The position numbers and the translations under genes are program-made. From assembly GCF_024494565.1 (NCBI RefSeq), contig NZ_JANHDN010000001.1, forward strand, positions 434,001 to 498,000: a stretch of 64,000 bases of DNA, given 5' to 3'. Positions 1-8,539 of the stretch are shown in pieces. Below the pieces are notes generated by a model. That model saw nothing but the letters and a program-made list of their open reading frames with translations, was not told the DNA's origin and did not search any database. Source of the stretch: Halorubrum rutilum (GTDB lineage: Archaea > Halobacteriota > Halobacteria > Halobacteriales > Haloferacaceae). Numbering within the stretch: the first letter of the stretch is position 1; every line of letters starts with the position of its first letter.

Positions 1-3000
1 TCGAGCTCGCGCTCTCCGTCGCGCTCCCCGAGTTCGACGGCAACGTGATCACGCACCCGATCTCGGGGAAGGAGCGCACCGACGACGCCGCCGGCATCGG
101 CTCGGCGCCGAAACAGCACTTCCCGATCGAGGACCGCGTCGACCACGCCGCGCGGCTCGCGGTCAACTGGGCCGAGCTCCGGCACACGCCGAACGATGAG
201 AAGAAGGTCGCGGTCGTGCTCCACAACTACCCGCCGAGCGACGACGGGATCGGGACCGCCTTCGGCCTCGACTCCCCCGAGTCGACGGTCAACCTGCTCG
301 ACGAGCTCGACGCGCGCGGCTACGACCTCGGTTCGGGGACCTGTGGCGCCGCGGGGGGCGGCAACGCGGGCTCCGGCGGCGCGGGATCCGGCCCGACCGG
401 CTCCGCCCCCGTCGCCGACGGCGAGGAGCTCATCGACGCGCTCACGAGCCAGCTCACGCTCGACGACCGGTGGGTCGCCCCGGGCGACGTGCGCGACCGC
501 AGCGTCGACACCGTGTCGCCGGCGCGGTACGCCGAGTGGTTCGACGGAGCGAGCGACCGGTTCCGCGAGGGCGTTCTCGACGAGTGGGGCGAGCCGCCGG
601 ACCGGCCGTTCGCGATCCCGGGCGTCGAGTTCGGCAACGTCCTCGTCACCGTCCAACCCCCGCGCGGGTTCGGGATGGACCCGGAGAAGGTGTACCACGA
701 CTCCGACCTCTGGCCGCCGCACGACTACGTCGCCTTCTACGGGTGGCTCCGGAACGCGTTCGACGCCGACGCCGTCGTCCACCTCGGCACCCACGGCTCG
801 CTGGAGTGGCTGCCGGGCAAGACGGTCGGGCTCGGCTCCGGCTCGGCGCCGGACGGCCTGATCGACGACCTCCCGAACGTCTACCCCTACATCGTCAACA
901 ACCCCGGCGAGGGGACGCAGGCGAAGCGGCGGTCGTACGCCGCGGTCGTCGACTACCTCACGCCGGTGATGCGCCGCGCCGGGGCCTACGACGAGCTGGC
1001 CGAGCTGGAGGACCTCGCGCGGCGATACCGCGAGGCCGGCGGCACCGAGGTCCGCACCGACGAGGGCGCGCGGCTCGGCGAGCTCGTCCGGGAGGCGGTC
1101 GACGAGCTCGACCTCGCCGTCGAGCTCGGGATCGGCGGCGAGGTGGACGAGAAGGCCGACGTCCGCGGCCCCGACGCGGCCGGGACGACGCTCGCCGAGG
1201 GCGCGGTCGACGGCGACGAGCTCTCGACCGACGAGCTCGTCGAGCGGATCCACGCCTACCTCACCGACGTGAAGAACACCCAGATCCGACTGGGGCTCCA
1301 CACGATGGGCGAGCCGCCGGTCGACGACCGGCTCGTGGAGTACCTCGTCGCGCTCACGCGGCTGGAGAACCCGGGCGGGCCGAGCCTGCGCGAGTCGGTC
1401 GCCGGGGTGCTCGGGGTCGACTACGACCGGATGCTCGACGCGCCGGGCGAGTACGACGAGACGCTGGGGATGACCTACGGCGAGGCCGCCGACGAGGTGT
1501 ACGAGACGAGCAGGGAGCTCGTCCGGACGCTGGCCGCCCACGGCTTCGACGTGCCCGAGTCGGAGTCCGACGCCGGACCGGGGGACGAGACGACGATCAA
1601 CCTGCTCGTCGTCGACGTCGACCCGCTCGGCGACGCCCGGGTCCGCGGGGGCGCCCACGACGACCTCCGGGACGCGCTGCGGTTTATTTCCGAGGAGGCG
1701 GCCCCCCGCGTCCGCGGCGCAGAGGCGGAGATCCCGCGCACGGCCGACGCGCTGGCCGGGGAGTACGTCCCGCCGGGCGGCTCCGGCGCGCCCACCCGCG
1801 GGGGCGTCGACCTGCTCCCGACCGGGCGGAACTTCTACACCCTCGACCCGCGGAAGGTGCCCGCCAAGGCCGCGTGGGAGGTCGGGAGCGAGATCGCGGC
1901 CGACACGCTCGCGCGCCACCGCGACGAGCAGGGGGAGTACCCCGAGGAGATCGGCGTCGTCGCCTGGGGGACGCCGACCGTCCGGACCCGGGGCGAGACG
2001 ATCGCGCAGGTGCTCGCGACGATGGGCGTGCGGCCGGTGTGGACCGACGCGGGACGGATCGACGACGTGGAGCCGATCCCGCTCGACGAGCTGGACCGCC
2101 CTCGCGTCGACGCCACGACCCGCGTCTCCGGGCTGTTCCGGGACGCGTTCCCGCAGGCCGCGAGCGTGATCCACGACGCGGTCGACGCCGTGGTCGCCCT
2201 CGACGAGCCCCACGAGATGAACTACGTGAAGAAGCACGTCGAGGAGGAGGCCGCGGCGCTGGCCGACGACGGCCACGAGGACCCCGAGGCGGCCGCGAAG
2301 CATCGCGTGTTCACGACGCGCCCCGGCGGCTACGGCGCGGGGACGAACAAGGCGGTCGACGAGGGGAACTGGGAGGACGCCGCGGACCTGGCCGAGGTGT
2401 ACGTCCAGTGGGGCGGCTACGCGCTCGGCTCCCGCGGCACCGCCTCGGCGGCGCACGACGCGTTCGAGCGCCGGCTCGGGAACGTCGAGGCGACGGTGAA
2501 GATCGAGGACACGATGGAGCAGGACGAGTTCGACTCCTCCGACTGGTACGCGTTCCACGGCGGGTTCATCACCGCCGTCACCGAGGTCTCGGGCGCGGAG
2601 CCGGCGTCGTACGTCGGCGACTCCTCGGACCCCGACAACGTCGACGTGTACACGAACGAGGAGAAGGTCCGGAAGGCGATGCGGGCGCGCGTGCTCAACC
2701 CCGACTGGCTCGACTCGATGGCGGAGCACGGCTACAAGGGCGCCGGCGACCTCTCGAAGACGGTCGACGTGGCGCTCGGCTGGGACGCGACGACCGGCGT
2801 CGTCTCCGACCGCCTCTGGCGGGACGTCGCCGAGAAGTACGCGCTCGACGACGACCGGGCCGACTGGATGCGCGACGTCAACCCGTGGGCGCTCGAATCG
2901 ATCACGGACACGCTGCTGGAGGCGGTCGACCGCGGCCTCTGGGACGCGGACGAGGAGGTCGTCAGGGCGCTCCGGGACCGCAACCTCGACGTCGACGGCG

Positions 3001-3056
3001 ACATCGAGGAACGCGCCGCCGGGGGGCCGACGGAGGTGCCCGGCGATGACGACTGA
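1..3056 (+). CDS. cobN: Cobaltochelatase subunit CobN, 5'-truncated by window edge
   Basis: This is the large subunit of the ATP-dependent chelatase that inserts cobalt into the corrin ring during cobalamin synthesis, working with BchI/BchD-type AAA subunits in the cytoplasm. The reading frame is open from the first bases (it reads ELALSVALPEFDGN before the GTG at 45), so the true start lies outside the window and about 1,018 residues are visible. The CobN/BchH hallmark HGTHGSLEWLPGK is encoded near 780-820. A Gly/Ser-rich stretch near 340-410 looks like a flexible insertion. The stop overlaps the start of cbiC by 11 bases, and cbiE follows, so the three are co-transcribed. Identification is secure; only the N-terminus is missing. 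Confidence 0.96.
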   Translation, partial: ELALSVALPEFDGNVITHPISGKERTDDAAGIGSAPKQHFPIEDRVDHAARLAVNWAELRHTPNDEKKVAVVLHNYPPSDDGIGTAFGLDSPESTVNLLDELDARGYDLGSGTCGAAGGGNAGSGGAGSGPTGSAPVADGEELIDALTSQLTLDDRWVAPGDVRDRSVDTVSPARYAEWFDGASDRFREGVLDEWGEPPDRPFAIPGVEFGNVLVTVQPPRGFGMDPEKVYHDSDLWPPHDYVAFYGWLRNAFDADAVVHLGTHGSLEWLPGKTVGLGSGSAPDGLIDDLPNVYPYIVNNPGEGTQAKRRSYAAVVDYLTPVMRRAGAYDELAELEDLARRYREAGGTEVRTDEGARLGELVREAVDELDLAVELGIGGEVDEKADVRGPDAAGTTLAEGAVDGDELSTDELVERIHAYLTDVKNTQIRLGLHTMGEPPVDDRLVEYLVALTRLENPGGPSLRESVAGVLGVDYDRMLDAPGEYDETLGMTYGEAADEVYETSRELVRTLAAHGFDVPESESDAGPGDETTINLLVVDVDPLGDARVRGGAHDDLRDALRFISEEAAPRVRGAEAEIPRTADALAGEYVPPGGSGAPTRGGVDLLPTGRNFYTLDPRKVPAKAAWEVGSEIAADTLARHRDEQGEYPEEIGVVAWGTPTVRTRGETIAQVLATMGVRPVWTDAGRIDDVEPIPLDELDRPRVDATTRVSGLFRDAFPQAASVIHDAVDAVVALDEPHEMNYVKKHVEEEAAALADDGHEDPEAAAKHRVFTTRPGGYGAGTNKAVDEGNWEDAADLAEVYVQWGGYALGSRGTASAAHDAFERRLGNVEATVKIEDTMEQDEFDSSDWYAFHGGFITAVTEVSGAEPASYVGDSSDPDNVDVYTNEEKVRKAMRARVLNPDWLDSMAEHGYKGAGDLSKTVDVALGWDATTGVVSDRLWRDVAEKYALDDDRADWMRDVNPWALESITDTLLEAVDRGLWDADEEVVRALRDRNLDVDGDIEERAAGGPTEVPGDDD

Positions 3057-3744
3057 TGGGACGGAGGCGTACGCCGACCTCGGCGCGACGACCGCGGACG
3101 CGATGGAGATCGCCGAGACGAGCATGGACCGCGTCCACGAGCTCGTCGACCAGGAGACGCCGACCGACCGGCTGCGCGCGAAGGCCGTCCACGCCACCGG
3201 CGACCCCGAGTTCGCGCACCTGATGCGGTTCGCAAACGACCCGGTCTCGGCCGGGGCGGAAGCCGTGCTCGACGAGCGCCCGATCGTGACCGACATCACG
3301 ATGGTGAAGTCCGGGGTGACGGGCCGCGGCCACGACTGCGAGGTCAGGAAGGCGATCGGCAACGGCGCGGAGCTCGCCGCCGAGACCGGGATGACCCGCA
3401 CCGCGGCGAGCGTGCTCGAACTCGACGAGCGCGGCGTCTACGACGGCGCGATCGCCGTCGTCGGCAACGCGCCGACGGCCGCGCTCGCGCTCGCCGACTG
3501 CATCGAACAGGGGACGCGGCCGGCGGTCGTCGTCGCGACGCCGGTCGGGTTCGTGAAGGCGGCCGAGAGCCGGGAGCGGGTGCGCGAGGTCGCCGCCGCG
3601 CACGGCGTCCCGGCGGTGACGAACGTCGGTCGGCGCGGCGGCTCCGGGCTGGCGGCCGGCCTGACCAACGAGCTCGTCCACGCCGCCAGCGACGTCCGCA
3701 ACGGCGAGACGACGCTCGACGCGCTCCGCGGGGCGGAGCCGTGA
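3046..3744 (+). CDS. cbiC: Precorrin-8X / cobalt-precorrin-8 methylmutase
   Basis: This 232-residue protein is a CbiC/CobH-family mutase that moves a methyl group from C-11 to C-12 of the corrin precursor to give (hydrogeno)cobyrinate. The family signature RFANDPVSAGAEAVL begins at residue 61 and is followed by PIVTDITMVKSG. His49, in VHATGDPEFAH, matches the catalytic histidine of CobH. The start ATG lies inside the end of cobN (11-base overlap) and the gene ends in a 4-base overlap with cbiE, typical of translational coupling in a cobalamin operon. Length is normal for the family. Confidence 0.95.
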   Translation: MTTDGTEAYADLGATTADAMEIAETSMDRVHELVDQETPTDRLRAKAVHATGDPEFAHLMRFANDPVSAGAEAVLDERPIVTDITMVKSGVTGRGHDCEVRKAIGNGAELAAETGMTRTAASVLELDERGVYDGAIAVVGNAPTAALALADCIEQGTRPAVVVATPVGFVKAAESRERVREVAAAHGVPAVTNVGRRGGSGLAAGLTNELVHAASDVRNGETTLDALRGAEP

Positions 3745-4523
3745 CGGACGAGTACGACCTCGACTCGGGTCCGGACCCGGCGGCGTACGCCGCGGACGGT
3801 CCGGAGGCCGACCGGACGGCCGAGTCGGAGGCGACCGTCCACGCCGTCGGCGTCGGGCCCGGCAACCCCGAGTACCTGGTGCCGCGGGCCGAGCGCGCCC
3901 TCCGGGAGGCGGACGTCGTCGTCGGCTTCGAGACGGTCGTCGACCTCGTCCGCGACCGAACGGACGCCGACTGCCTGACGTGCGGGTACCGGGACGAGGC
4001 GGGCGCGCTGGCGGCGTTCGCCGACCGGGTCGCCGGCGGGGAGCGCGGGGTCGCGGTCCTGATGGGCGATCCGAACCACTCCGGCTACCAGTTCGTCGGG
4101 AAGGTCGAGCGCGCGGTCGACGGGGCGGCGGACGGCGGGGTCGACCTCCGCGTCGTCCCGGGGGTCTCATCGATACAGGTGGCGGCCAGCCGGGCGCGCA
4201 CGCCGATGGAGGACGCGGCCTTCGTCACGCTCCACAAGAGCGGTGACCTCACCGAGGGCCTGGACCGGCTCCGAGACGCGGTCGGGGAGCGTCACCTCCT
4301 CGTGTTGCCCCGTCCCTTCGACTGGATGCCGGGGGACGTCGCCGCCGACCTGCTCGAACACGGCGGCGACCCCGGCGCCGAGGCGCTCGTCTGCGAGCGG
4401 CTCACCCGCGACGACGAGCGGATCACCCGGACGACGCTCGGTGAACTCGCCGCGCACGCCGACGGCGACGGCCCCGACGACTCGCCGTTCTCCGACCTGT
4501 CGGTGCTGGTCGTTCGGCGGTAG
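3741..4523 (+). CDS. cbiE: Cobalt-precorrin-7 (C5)-methyltransferase CbiE
   Basis: This 260-residue protein is a SAM-dependent tetrapyrrole methyltransferase that methylates C-5 of the corrin ring. It has the N-terminal glycine-rich SAM loop VGVGPGNPEYLVPRAERAL (about residues 39-57), the central GDPNHSGY loop and VPGVSSIQVAASR, all characteristic of the CbiE branch. An acidic extension of about 35 residues precedes the catalytic domain. The start is GTG at 3741, overlapping the cbiC stop (GTGA), which supports coupling. No CbiT domain is fused, so CbiT is expected elsewhere. It is the last gene of the rightward cobalamin run; the next gene faces it. Confidence 0.93.
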   Translation: MTDEYDLDSGPDPAAYAADGPEADRTAESEATVHAVGVGPGNPEYLVPRAERALREADVVVGFETVVDLVRDRTDADCLTCGYRDEAGALAAFADRVAGGERGVAVLMGDPNHSGYQFVGKVERAVDGAADGGVDLRVVPGVSSIQVAASRARTPMEDAAFVTLHKSGDLTEGLDRLRDAVGERHLLVLPRPFDWMPGDVAADLLEHGGDPGAEALVCERLTRDDERITRTTLGELAAHADGDGPDDSPFSDLSVLVVRR

Positions 4524-4573
4524 CGGGGTCGACGCCGATCGCAGCGAACGCGGCGCCGGGCCGACGCGACGCG

Positions 4574-5323
4574 TCAGTCGCGCCCGCTGCCGTCGGTGGC
4601 GACGGGCTCGGCGTCGGCGACGAGGTCGGGGCTCGGGGCCGAGACACCCGCGTTGGCGCGGGCGCGCTCGACCGCGACGGCGATCGCGTCGGTGACGGCC
4701 TCGTCCGCCCCGAACGGCTCGGCGTAGTCGATCCCCCCGCGGCCCAGTTCGAGCCGCTCCGGGATCCGGTCCCGGGTCGCCTCGCAGTCGGCGACGAACA
4801 GGGGACACGCGACCGCGCGGTCGGCCCGCAGCGTGTACCGCGCGCACTCGACCGCCGGGCTCTGGAGGAGGAACGCCGCGCGGACCTCGTCGAACTCGTC
4901 CCGCAGGCGGGCCGCGTGGAAGCTCGCCGACGTCCGCGCGTGGTCGCCGCGGCTGTTGCCGAAGGCGACGAGCAGGAGCGCGTCGGCGTCGCTCGCCGCC
5001 CTCGCCCGGTCCCGGATCGCGTCCGTCACGGCCGGGCTCTTCCCGATCGGATCGCAGTAGTGCACGTCGCCCGAGAGCCGAGCGAGCGCCCTCGGGACGC
5101 CCTTCAGCGTCTCGTGCGTGTGCGCGAAACACAGCGGCACCGCGTACGTTCGGTCCCCGGTGACGGCCGAGAGCGGCCCCCTGAGCTCCGCCTCCGGCTC
5201 CGTCTCGTACGTCGCGGTCGTGACCGCGTCGGCGATGCCGGCGCTCCGCAATCGGTCGGCGTGCCGCTCCGCGACCGATCGGACCTCACTCCGCCCGACG
5301 AGGACTACCGTTTCTCGTGACAT
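4574..5323 (-). CDS. CbiX-like sirohydrochlorin cobaltochelatase family protein
   Basis: This 249-residue protein resembles class II chelatases of the CbiX/SirB type, which insert cobalt into sirohydrochlorin early in anaerobic cobalamin synthesis. Two similar halves are visible: the first carries CFAHTHETLKGVPRAL (residues 65-80), matching the GxHxxxDIP element of the family; the second carries LLLVAFGNSRGDHARTSASF (about 117-136), where most relatives have a GHGSR motif. The usual catalytic HGS histidine is therefore replaced in both halves, so activity is uncertain although the fold call is reasonable. It converges on cobN-cbiC-cbiE, which supports a cobalamin role. The C-terminal 25 residues are low-complexity and acidic. 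Confidence 0.7.
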   Translation of the reverse strand: MSRETVVLVGRSEVRSVAERHADRLRSAGIADAVTTATYETEPEAELRGPLSAVTGDRTYAVPLCFAHTHETLKGVPRALARLSGDVHYCDPIGKSPAVTDAIRDRARAASDADALLLVAFGNSRGDHARTSASFHAARLRDEFDEVRAAFLLQSPAVECARYTLRADRAVACPLFVADCEATRDRIPERLELGRGGIDYAEPFGADEAVTDAIAVAVERARANAGVSAPSPDLVADAEPVATDGSGRD

Positions 5324-5508
5324 GAGTACAATTAGTTTTGTTCTACTGCAATCGAGCTTGTTACGGGGATATCGGGCTTCGGGTAAATAGTTTATCCACG
5401 GATCTCGGTACGGGCCGTCGGGAACCCCCTCTCCCGGACCGGGTCGGCTTTCGATCCCCTATTACACTTCCCCGTCTGGAAGCCGATTAGGACTGTTAAC
5501 ACGGAACG

Positions 5509-5515
5509 TTCATAA
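5509..5515 (+). promoter_or_regulatory. TATA-like box of the 41-residue protein gene
   Basis: The element TTCATAA is centred about 29 bases before the ATG at 5542. This is the spacing expected for a leaderless haloarchaeal transcript and supports the small gene downstream. Confidence 0.5.
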
Positions 5516-5541
5516 GCGCGTGCGAGCCGACACCGACCGCG

Positions 5542-5667
5542 ATGTCGAACGACGACTCCGCGACGACCGAGGAATCGCCGATCGGGACGCGCACCCGGGT
5601 CCCGCCGGGGGACGCGACCGAGGAACCGGACGCGCCGCCGATCGCGATCGGAATGCGAGCGCCGTGA
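5542..5667 (+). CDS. Small acidic protein, 41 residues, unknown function
   Basis: The frame runs from ATG at 5542 to TGA at 5665-5667 and encodes a 41-residue acidic protein beginning MSNDDSATTEESPIG and ending PPIAIGMRAP. There is no membrane segment, cysteine pair or recognisable domain. Support comes from the TATA-like box at leaderless spacing, the acidic haloarchaeal composition, and the otherwise empty gap between the CbiX-like gene and the kinase gene. I do not recognise the family. A chance frame is possible in such GC-rich DNA, so confidence is moderate. Confidence 0.45.
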   Translation: MSNDDSATTEESPIGTRTRVPPGDATEEPDAPPIAIGMRAP

Positions 5668-5752
5668 GGGCGGTCGGCCCGCGCGCCGCGAGCGCCGCGT
5701 GTTTCGGATTTTTCGACCGGGAACGCGCCGGAGCGCGTTCGCCGCGACTCGG

Positions 5753-6841
5753 TCAGTCGTCGACGTCGACGCCGGTGACCTCGAACCGGGCGCCGCCGTC
5801 GGCGCTCTCGGTGACGCCGACGTCCCAGCCGTGGGCGGCGGCGACCTCGCGGACGATGTTGAGCCCGAAGCCGGTGCCCCCGGTGTCGGTCGTGTAGCCG
5901 ACCTCGAAGACGCGGTCCCGCTCCGTCTCGGGGATCCCCGAGCCGTCGTCGGCCACGTAGAACCCGGCCGGGAGCGCCTCGGCGCGCGTCGAGGTGTACA
6001 TCGGCTGGATCGTCCCCACCGTGACGGTGACGCCGTCGCCGCCGTGCGCGACCGCGTTGCCGATGAGGTTCTCCAGGAGCTGTTTCAGCCGGCTCGGGTC
6101 GGCGCGCACGCGGGCGTCGCCCTCGACGACGAGCGTCGCGTCACCGGTGGCGACGGTGGTCCAGCACGCCTCGACGGTCTCGCGGAGCCCGACCGACTCC
6201 AGCTCGCGCGGGGCCTCCCCCTGTCTCGCGAGCGCGAGCAGGTCCGCGATCAGTTCGAGGGTGCGGTCCACCGCGGTCGCCGCGGTGTCGAGGTGGTCGC
6301 CCTCGGGGTCGTCGCGTGCCATCGCCAGCCGCCCCTGCGCGACGTTGAGCGGGTTGCGGAGGTCGTGGGACACGCCGCTCACGAACCGGTCGAGGCGCTC
6401 GCGCTGGCGGTCCGCCTCGGCCACGGCGCGGTCCGACGCCACCGCGTTCCCGATCCGGTGCGCGACCAGCCGGGCCGCCGGGTCGCCCTCGAAGCAGCGG
6501 ACGACGTCGGTGACGCCCGCCGCGAGCGCCTCCCCGAGGACCGCCGACGGGTCCGCGACGCGGACCGCGTCGATCGCGAGGAGGCGCGGGGCGCCGCACC
6601 CGTCGGCGCCGTCGACGAGGAACCCGAGGCCGTCGCCGTCGGCGAAGCCCGACTCGGCGACGACGCAGTCGAACCGGTCGGTCCCGGACAGCGCCGCCGC
6701 GTCGTCCCGGTCCCGGACCGTCTCGACCGCGAGGCGGTCGTCCCGCCGTTCGAGCGACCGGGCCGCGGGCGTCGACGAGGCGCCGCTATCGGCGGGGGCC
6801 GCGGCGAGGAGGACGCGGATAGTGTCGTCTGACGGGTTCAT
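5753..6841 (-). CDS. Sensor histidine kinase with degenerate N-terminal receiver
   Basis: This 362-residue soluble kinase has an N-terminal receiver-like domain (about 1-130), a HisKA dimerisation helix with SGVSHDLRNPLN (phosphorylatable His159), and a C-terminal HATPase domain with N-box LLENLIGNAVAHG, G1 DDGSGIP and G2 TGFGLNIV. The receiver lacks the paired N-terminal aspartates and has Glu63 (VVAESGFADGDG) where the phosphoacceptor Asp normally sits, so it is probably a non-phosphorylatable pseudo-receiver. No membrane segment is present, so it should sense a cytoplasmic or protein signal. A TATA-like box (CTTTATGAA on the minus strand, near 6872-6880) lies about 33 bases upstream of the ATG. 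No cognate response regulator is adjacent. Confidence 0.88.
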   Translation of the reverse strand: MNPSDDTIRVLLAAAPADSGASSTPAARSLERRDDRLAVETVRDRDDAAALSGTDRFDCVVAESGFADGDGLGFLVDGADGCGAPRLLAIDAVRVADPSAVLGEALAAGVTDVVRCFEGDPAARLVAHRIGNAVASDRAVAEADRQRERLDRFVSGVSHDLRNPLNVAQGRLAMARDDPEGDHLDTAATAVDRTLELIADLLALARQGEAPRELESVGLRETVEACWTTVATGDATLVVEGDARVRADPSRLKQLLENLIGNAVAHGGDGVTVTVGTIQPMYTSTRAEALPAGFYVADDGSGIPETERDRVFEVGYTTDTGGTGFGLNIVREVAAAHGWDVGVTESADGGARFEVTGVDVDD

Positions 6842-6972
6842 ACGCGACGCGTTGCCGGACCGAGAGTCCCACCGTTCATAAAGATTCGTGAGGATCCGAC
6901 CGACCCGGAGCCCACCGCCGGACGGCGGCGACCACCGGGAGTAATGACGCGGGCGGTCGAAGGGCCACGCGA

Positions 6973-7656
6973 ATGTCCTTCGACCCCGACCGCGTCCGGA
7001 CGGTGACGTTCGACTCGTACAGCACGCTCGTCGACGTCGAGGCGGCCGAGGCCGCGCTGGCCGACCGCGTTCCCGACCCCGAGCCGGTGTCGCGGCTCTG
7101 GCGGTCGCGGTCGCTGGCGTACACGTTCGTCGCGAACGCGATCGACGCCTACCAGCCGTTCTACGAGATGAACCGGGACGCGCTGACGTACGCCCTCGAA
7201 GCGCACGGCGTCGACCTCCCGGCGGCCGAGCGCGACGAGATCCTCGCGGTGTACCACGAGCTGGAGGTGTTCGACGACGTCCGGTCGGGGATCGAGCGCC
7301 TTCGCGAGGGCGGCTACGAGACGTACGTGCTCTCGAACGGGAACCCCGAGATGCTCGACTCGATGGTCGAGCACGCCGGGATCGAGGACCTCGTCGCGGA
7401 CGCCATCAGCGCCGACGAGGTGGAGACGTTCAAGCCGGCCGCGGGGCTGTACCGCCACGGCGCCGCCCGGACCGGGACGCCGATCGACGAGGTCGTCCAC
7501 GTCACCGCCGGCTGGTTCGACGTGATGGGCGCCGCCCACGCCGGGATGCAGGCGGTGCGACTCGACCGGAAGGGGACCCCGTGGGAGCCGTTCGACGGGG
7601 AGCCGGACCGCACGGTCGAGTCGATCCACGAGCTGGCGGACGCGCTCGGCGTCTGA
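6973..7656 (+). CDS. HAD-superfamily hydrolase, type II haloacid dehalogenase family
   Basis: This 227-residue protein matches L-2-haloacid dehalogenase-like HAD hydrolases. Motif I VTFDSYSTLVD (nucleophilic Asp14) replaces the usual DAYGTL, motif II is VLSNGNPEML, the conserved lysine lies in ETFKPAAGLY, and motif IV is TAGWFDVMGA. In true dehalogenases the motif IV region reads SSNAWDATG, so the substrate pocket differs and the natural substrate may not be a haloacid. A TATA-like GAGTAAT near 6941 fits leaderless start at the ATG. It diverges from the kinase gene upstream. Fold confident, substrate unknown. Confidence 0.85.
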   Translation: MSFDPDRVRTVTFDSYSTLVDVEAAEAALADRVPDPEPVSRLWRSRSLAYTFVANAIDAYQPFYEMNRDALTYALEAHGVDLPAAERDEILAVYHELEVFDDVRSGIERLREGGYETYVLSNGNPEMLDSMVEHAGIEDLVADAISADEVETFKPAAGLYRHGAARTGTPIDEVVHVTAGWFDVMGAAHAGMQAVRLDRKGTPWEPFDGEPDRTVESIHELADALGV

Positions 7657-7701
7657 GTCGGGACGGCCGGGCGCGACGGTGAGGGGGGTGGCGGAACGAG
7701 C

Positions 7702-7769
7702 GGGTTCGAACCGAAATCAGACGTGCTCGCTCACTCCGTTCGCTGCGCGCGACTGATAGGGTTCGAACC
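7702..7769. repeat. Two tRNA T-arm-like 11-mers downstream of tRNA-Val
   Basis: The 11-mer GGGTTCGAACC, which is the T-arm core of the neighbouring tRNA-Val (7837-7847), recurs at 7702-7712 and 7759-7769, on the 3' side of the tRNA. The flanks differ from each other. Such scraps can be remnants of attachment sites left by integrated elements, but the element is short and self-complementary, so the call is weak. Confidence 0.3.
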
Positions 7770-7825
7770 GCGCCCTCGAACAGTCACGGCGGCGCCGCTC
7801 ACGATGTGTTCGCGGCGCCGACAAG

Positions 7826-7899
7826 TGGGCTCGGGCGGGTTCGAACCGCCGATCTCAGCCTTGTAAAGGCCGCGTCATAACCAGCTAGACCACGAGCCC
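7826..7899 (-). tRNA. tRNA-Val (anticodon TAC)
   Basis: On the minus strand the acceptor GGGCTCG (7899-7893) pairs with CGAGCCC (7833-7827), followed by discriminator A at 7826. The anticodon stem CGGCC/GGCTG encloses the seven-base loop TTTACAA, giving anticodon TAC (valine, reads GUA). The T stem GGCGG/CCGCC closes the loop TTCGAAC. No intron is seen and the CCA end is not encoded, as is usual in archaea. A full cloverleaf can be drawn. Confidence 0.95.
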
Positions 7900-7960
7900 T
7901 CAGAGGTTTCAACCCGCCCGGAGCGGAAAACGGTTTCTTTCTCCGCCGCGACGATCGACC

Positions 7961-8440
7961 GTGAACCGTCGCCTCGTCGGGATCGCCGCCGGCCTCGCGC
8001 TGATCGCCCTCGTCGCGCTCGGCGTCGCCGCGGCGAACCCGGCCCTCCTGATCACCGGCTACGAGACGGCGACCGTCGAGGCCGTCGACGGCGAGACCGG
8101 GGAGACGCTCGCGACCGTCGAGGCCCGCGTCGCCGACGGGTTCGTGAAGCGGTACGTCGGGCTCTCCGCGACCGACGAGCTCGGCGAGGGCGAGGGGATG
8201 CTGTTCGTCCACGGCGACGCCGCCGAGCGCGCCTACGTGATGCGGGAGATGGCGTTCCCGCTCGACATCGTCTTCGTCGCCCCGAACGGGACGGTCACGA
8301 CGATTCACGAGGCGGCGCCGGAGGCGCCCCCCTACACCCGGTACCGCGGCACCGGGCGGTACGTCCTCGAAGTGCCGCGAGGGTGGAGCGAGCGCCACGG
8401 CGTCGAGCCGGGCGACCGGATCGTCGTCGACCGCGGGTGA
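7961..8440 (+). CDS. DUF192 family protein, membrane-anchored
   Basis: This 159-residue protein has an N-terminal hydrophobic helix (about residues 5-25, after MNRR) acting as a signal anchor, followed by a DUF192 domain on the outer face of the membrane. Family hallmarks are the FVKRYVGLSATDELGEGEGM stretch and a MREMAFPLDIVFVAPNGTV segment. DUF192 proteins are small beta-rich extracytoplasmic proteins of unknown biochemical role. The start is GTG at 7961, chosen because no earlier in-frame start precedes the hydrophobic segment; a weak AT-rich box lies about 26 bases upstream. It diverges from tRNA-Val and stands alone. Confidence 0.85.
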   Translation: MNRRLVGIAAGLALIALVALGVAAANPALLITGYETATVEAVDGETGETLATVEARVADGFVKRYVGLSATDELGEGEGMLFVHGDAAERAYVMREMAFPLDIVFVAPNGTVTTIHEAAPEAPPYTRYRGTGRYVLEVPRGWSERHGVEPGDRIVVDRG

Positions 8441-8539
8441 GGCGCCGAGCGGGCGACGGTCCCCGGACTAGCGACGGTCCGCGGGGCGGCGCCGCCCCGC
8501 GACGAAACCGATTTCACCCTCGCAGTCGTCGGCCCGAGC

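Noticed and set aside
470..3049. Open frame of about 860 codons overlapping cobN in another frame
   Set aside because: Composition is almost entirely Arg, Gly, Ala and Pro, typical of a shadow frame in GC-rich DNA; cobN in the other frame matches its family throughout.
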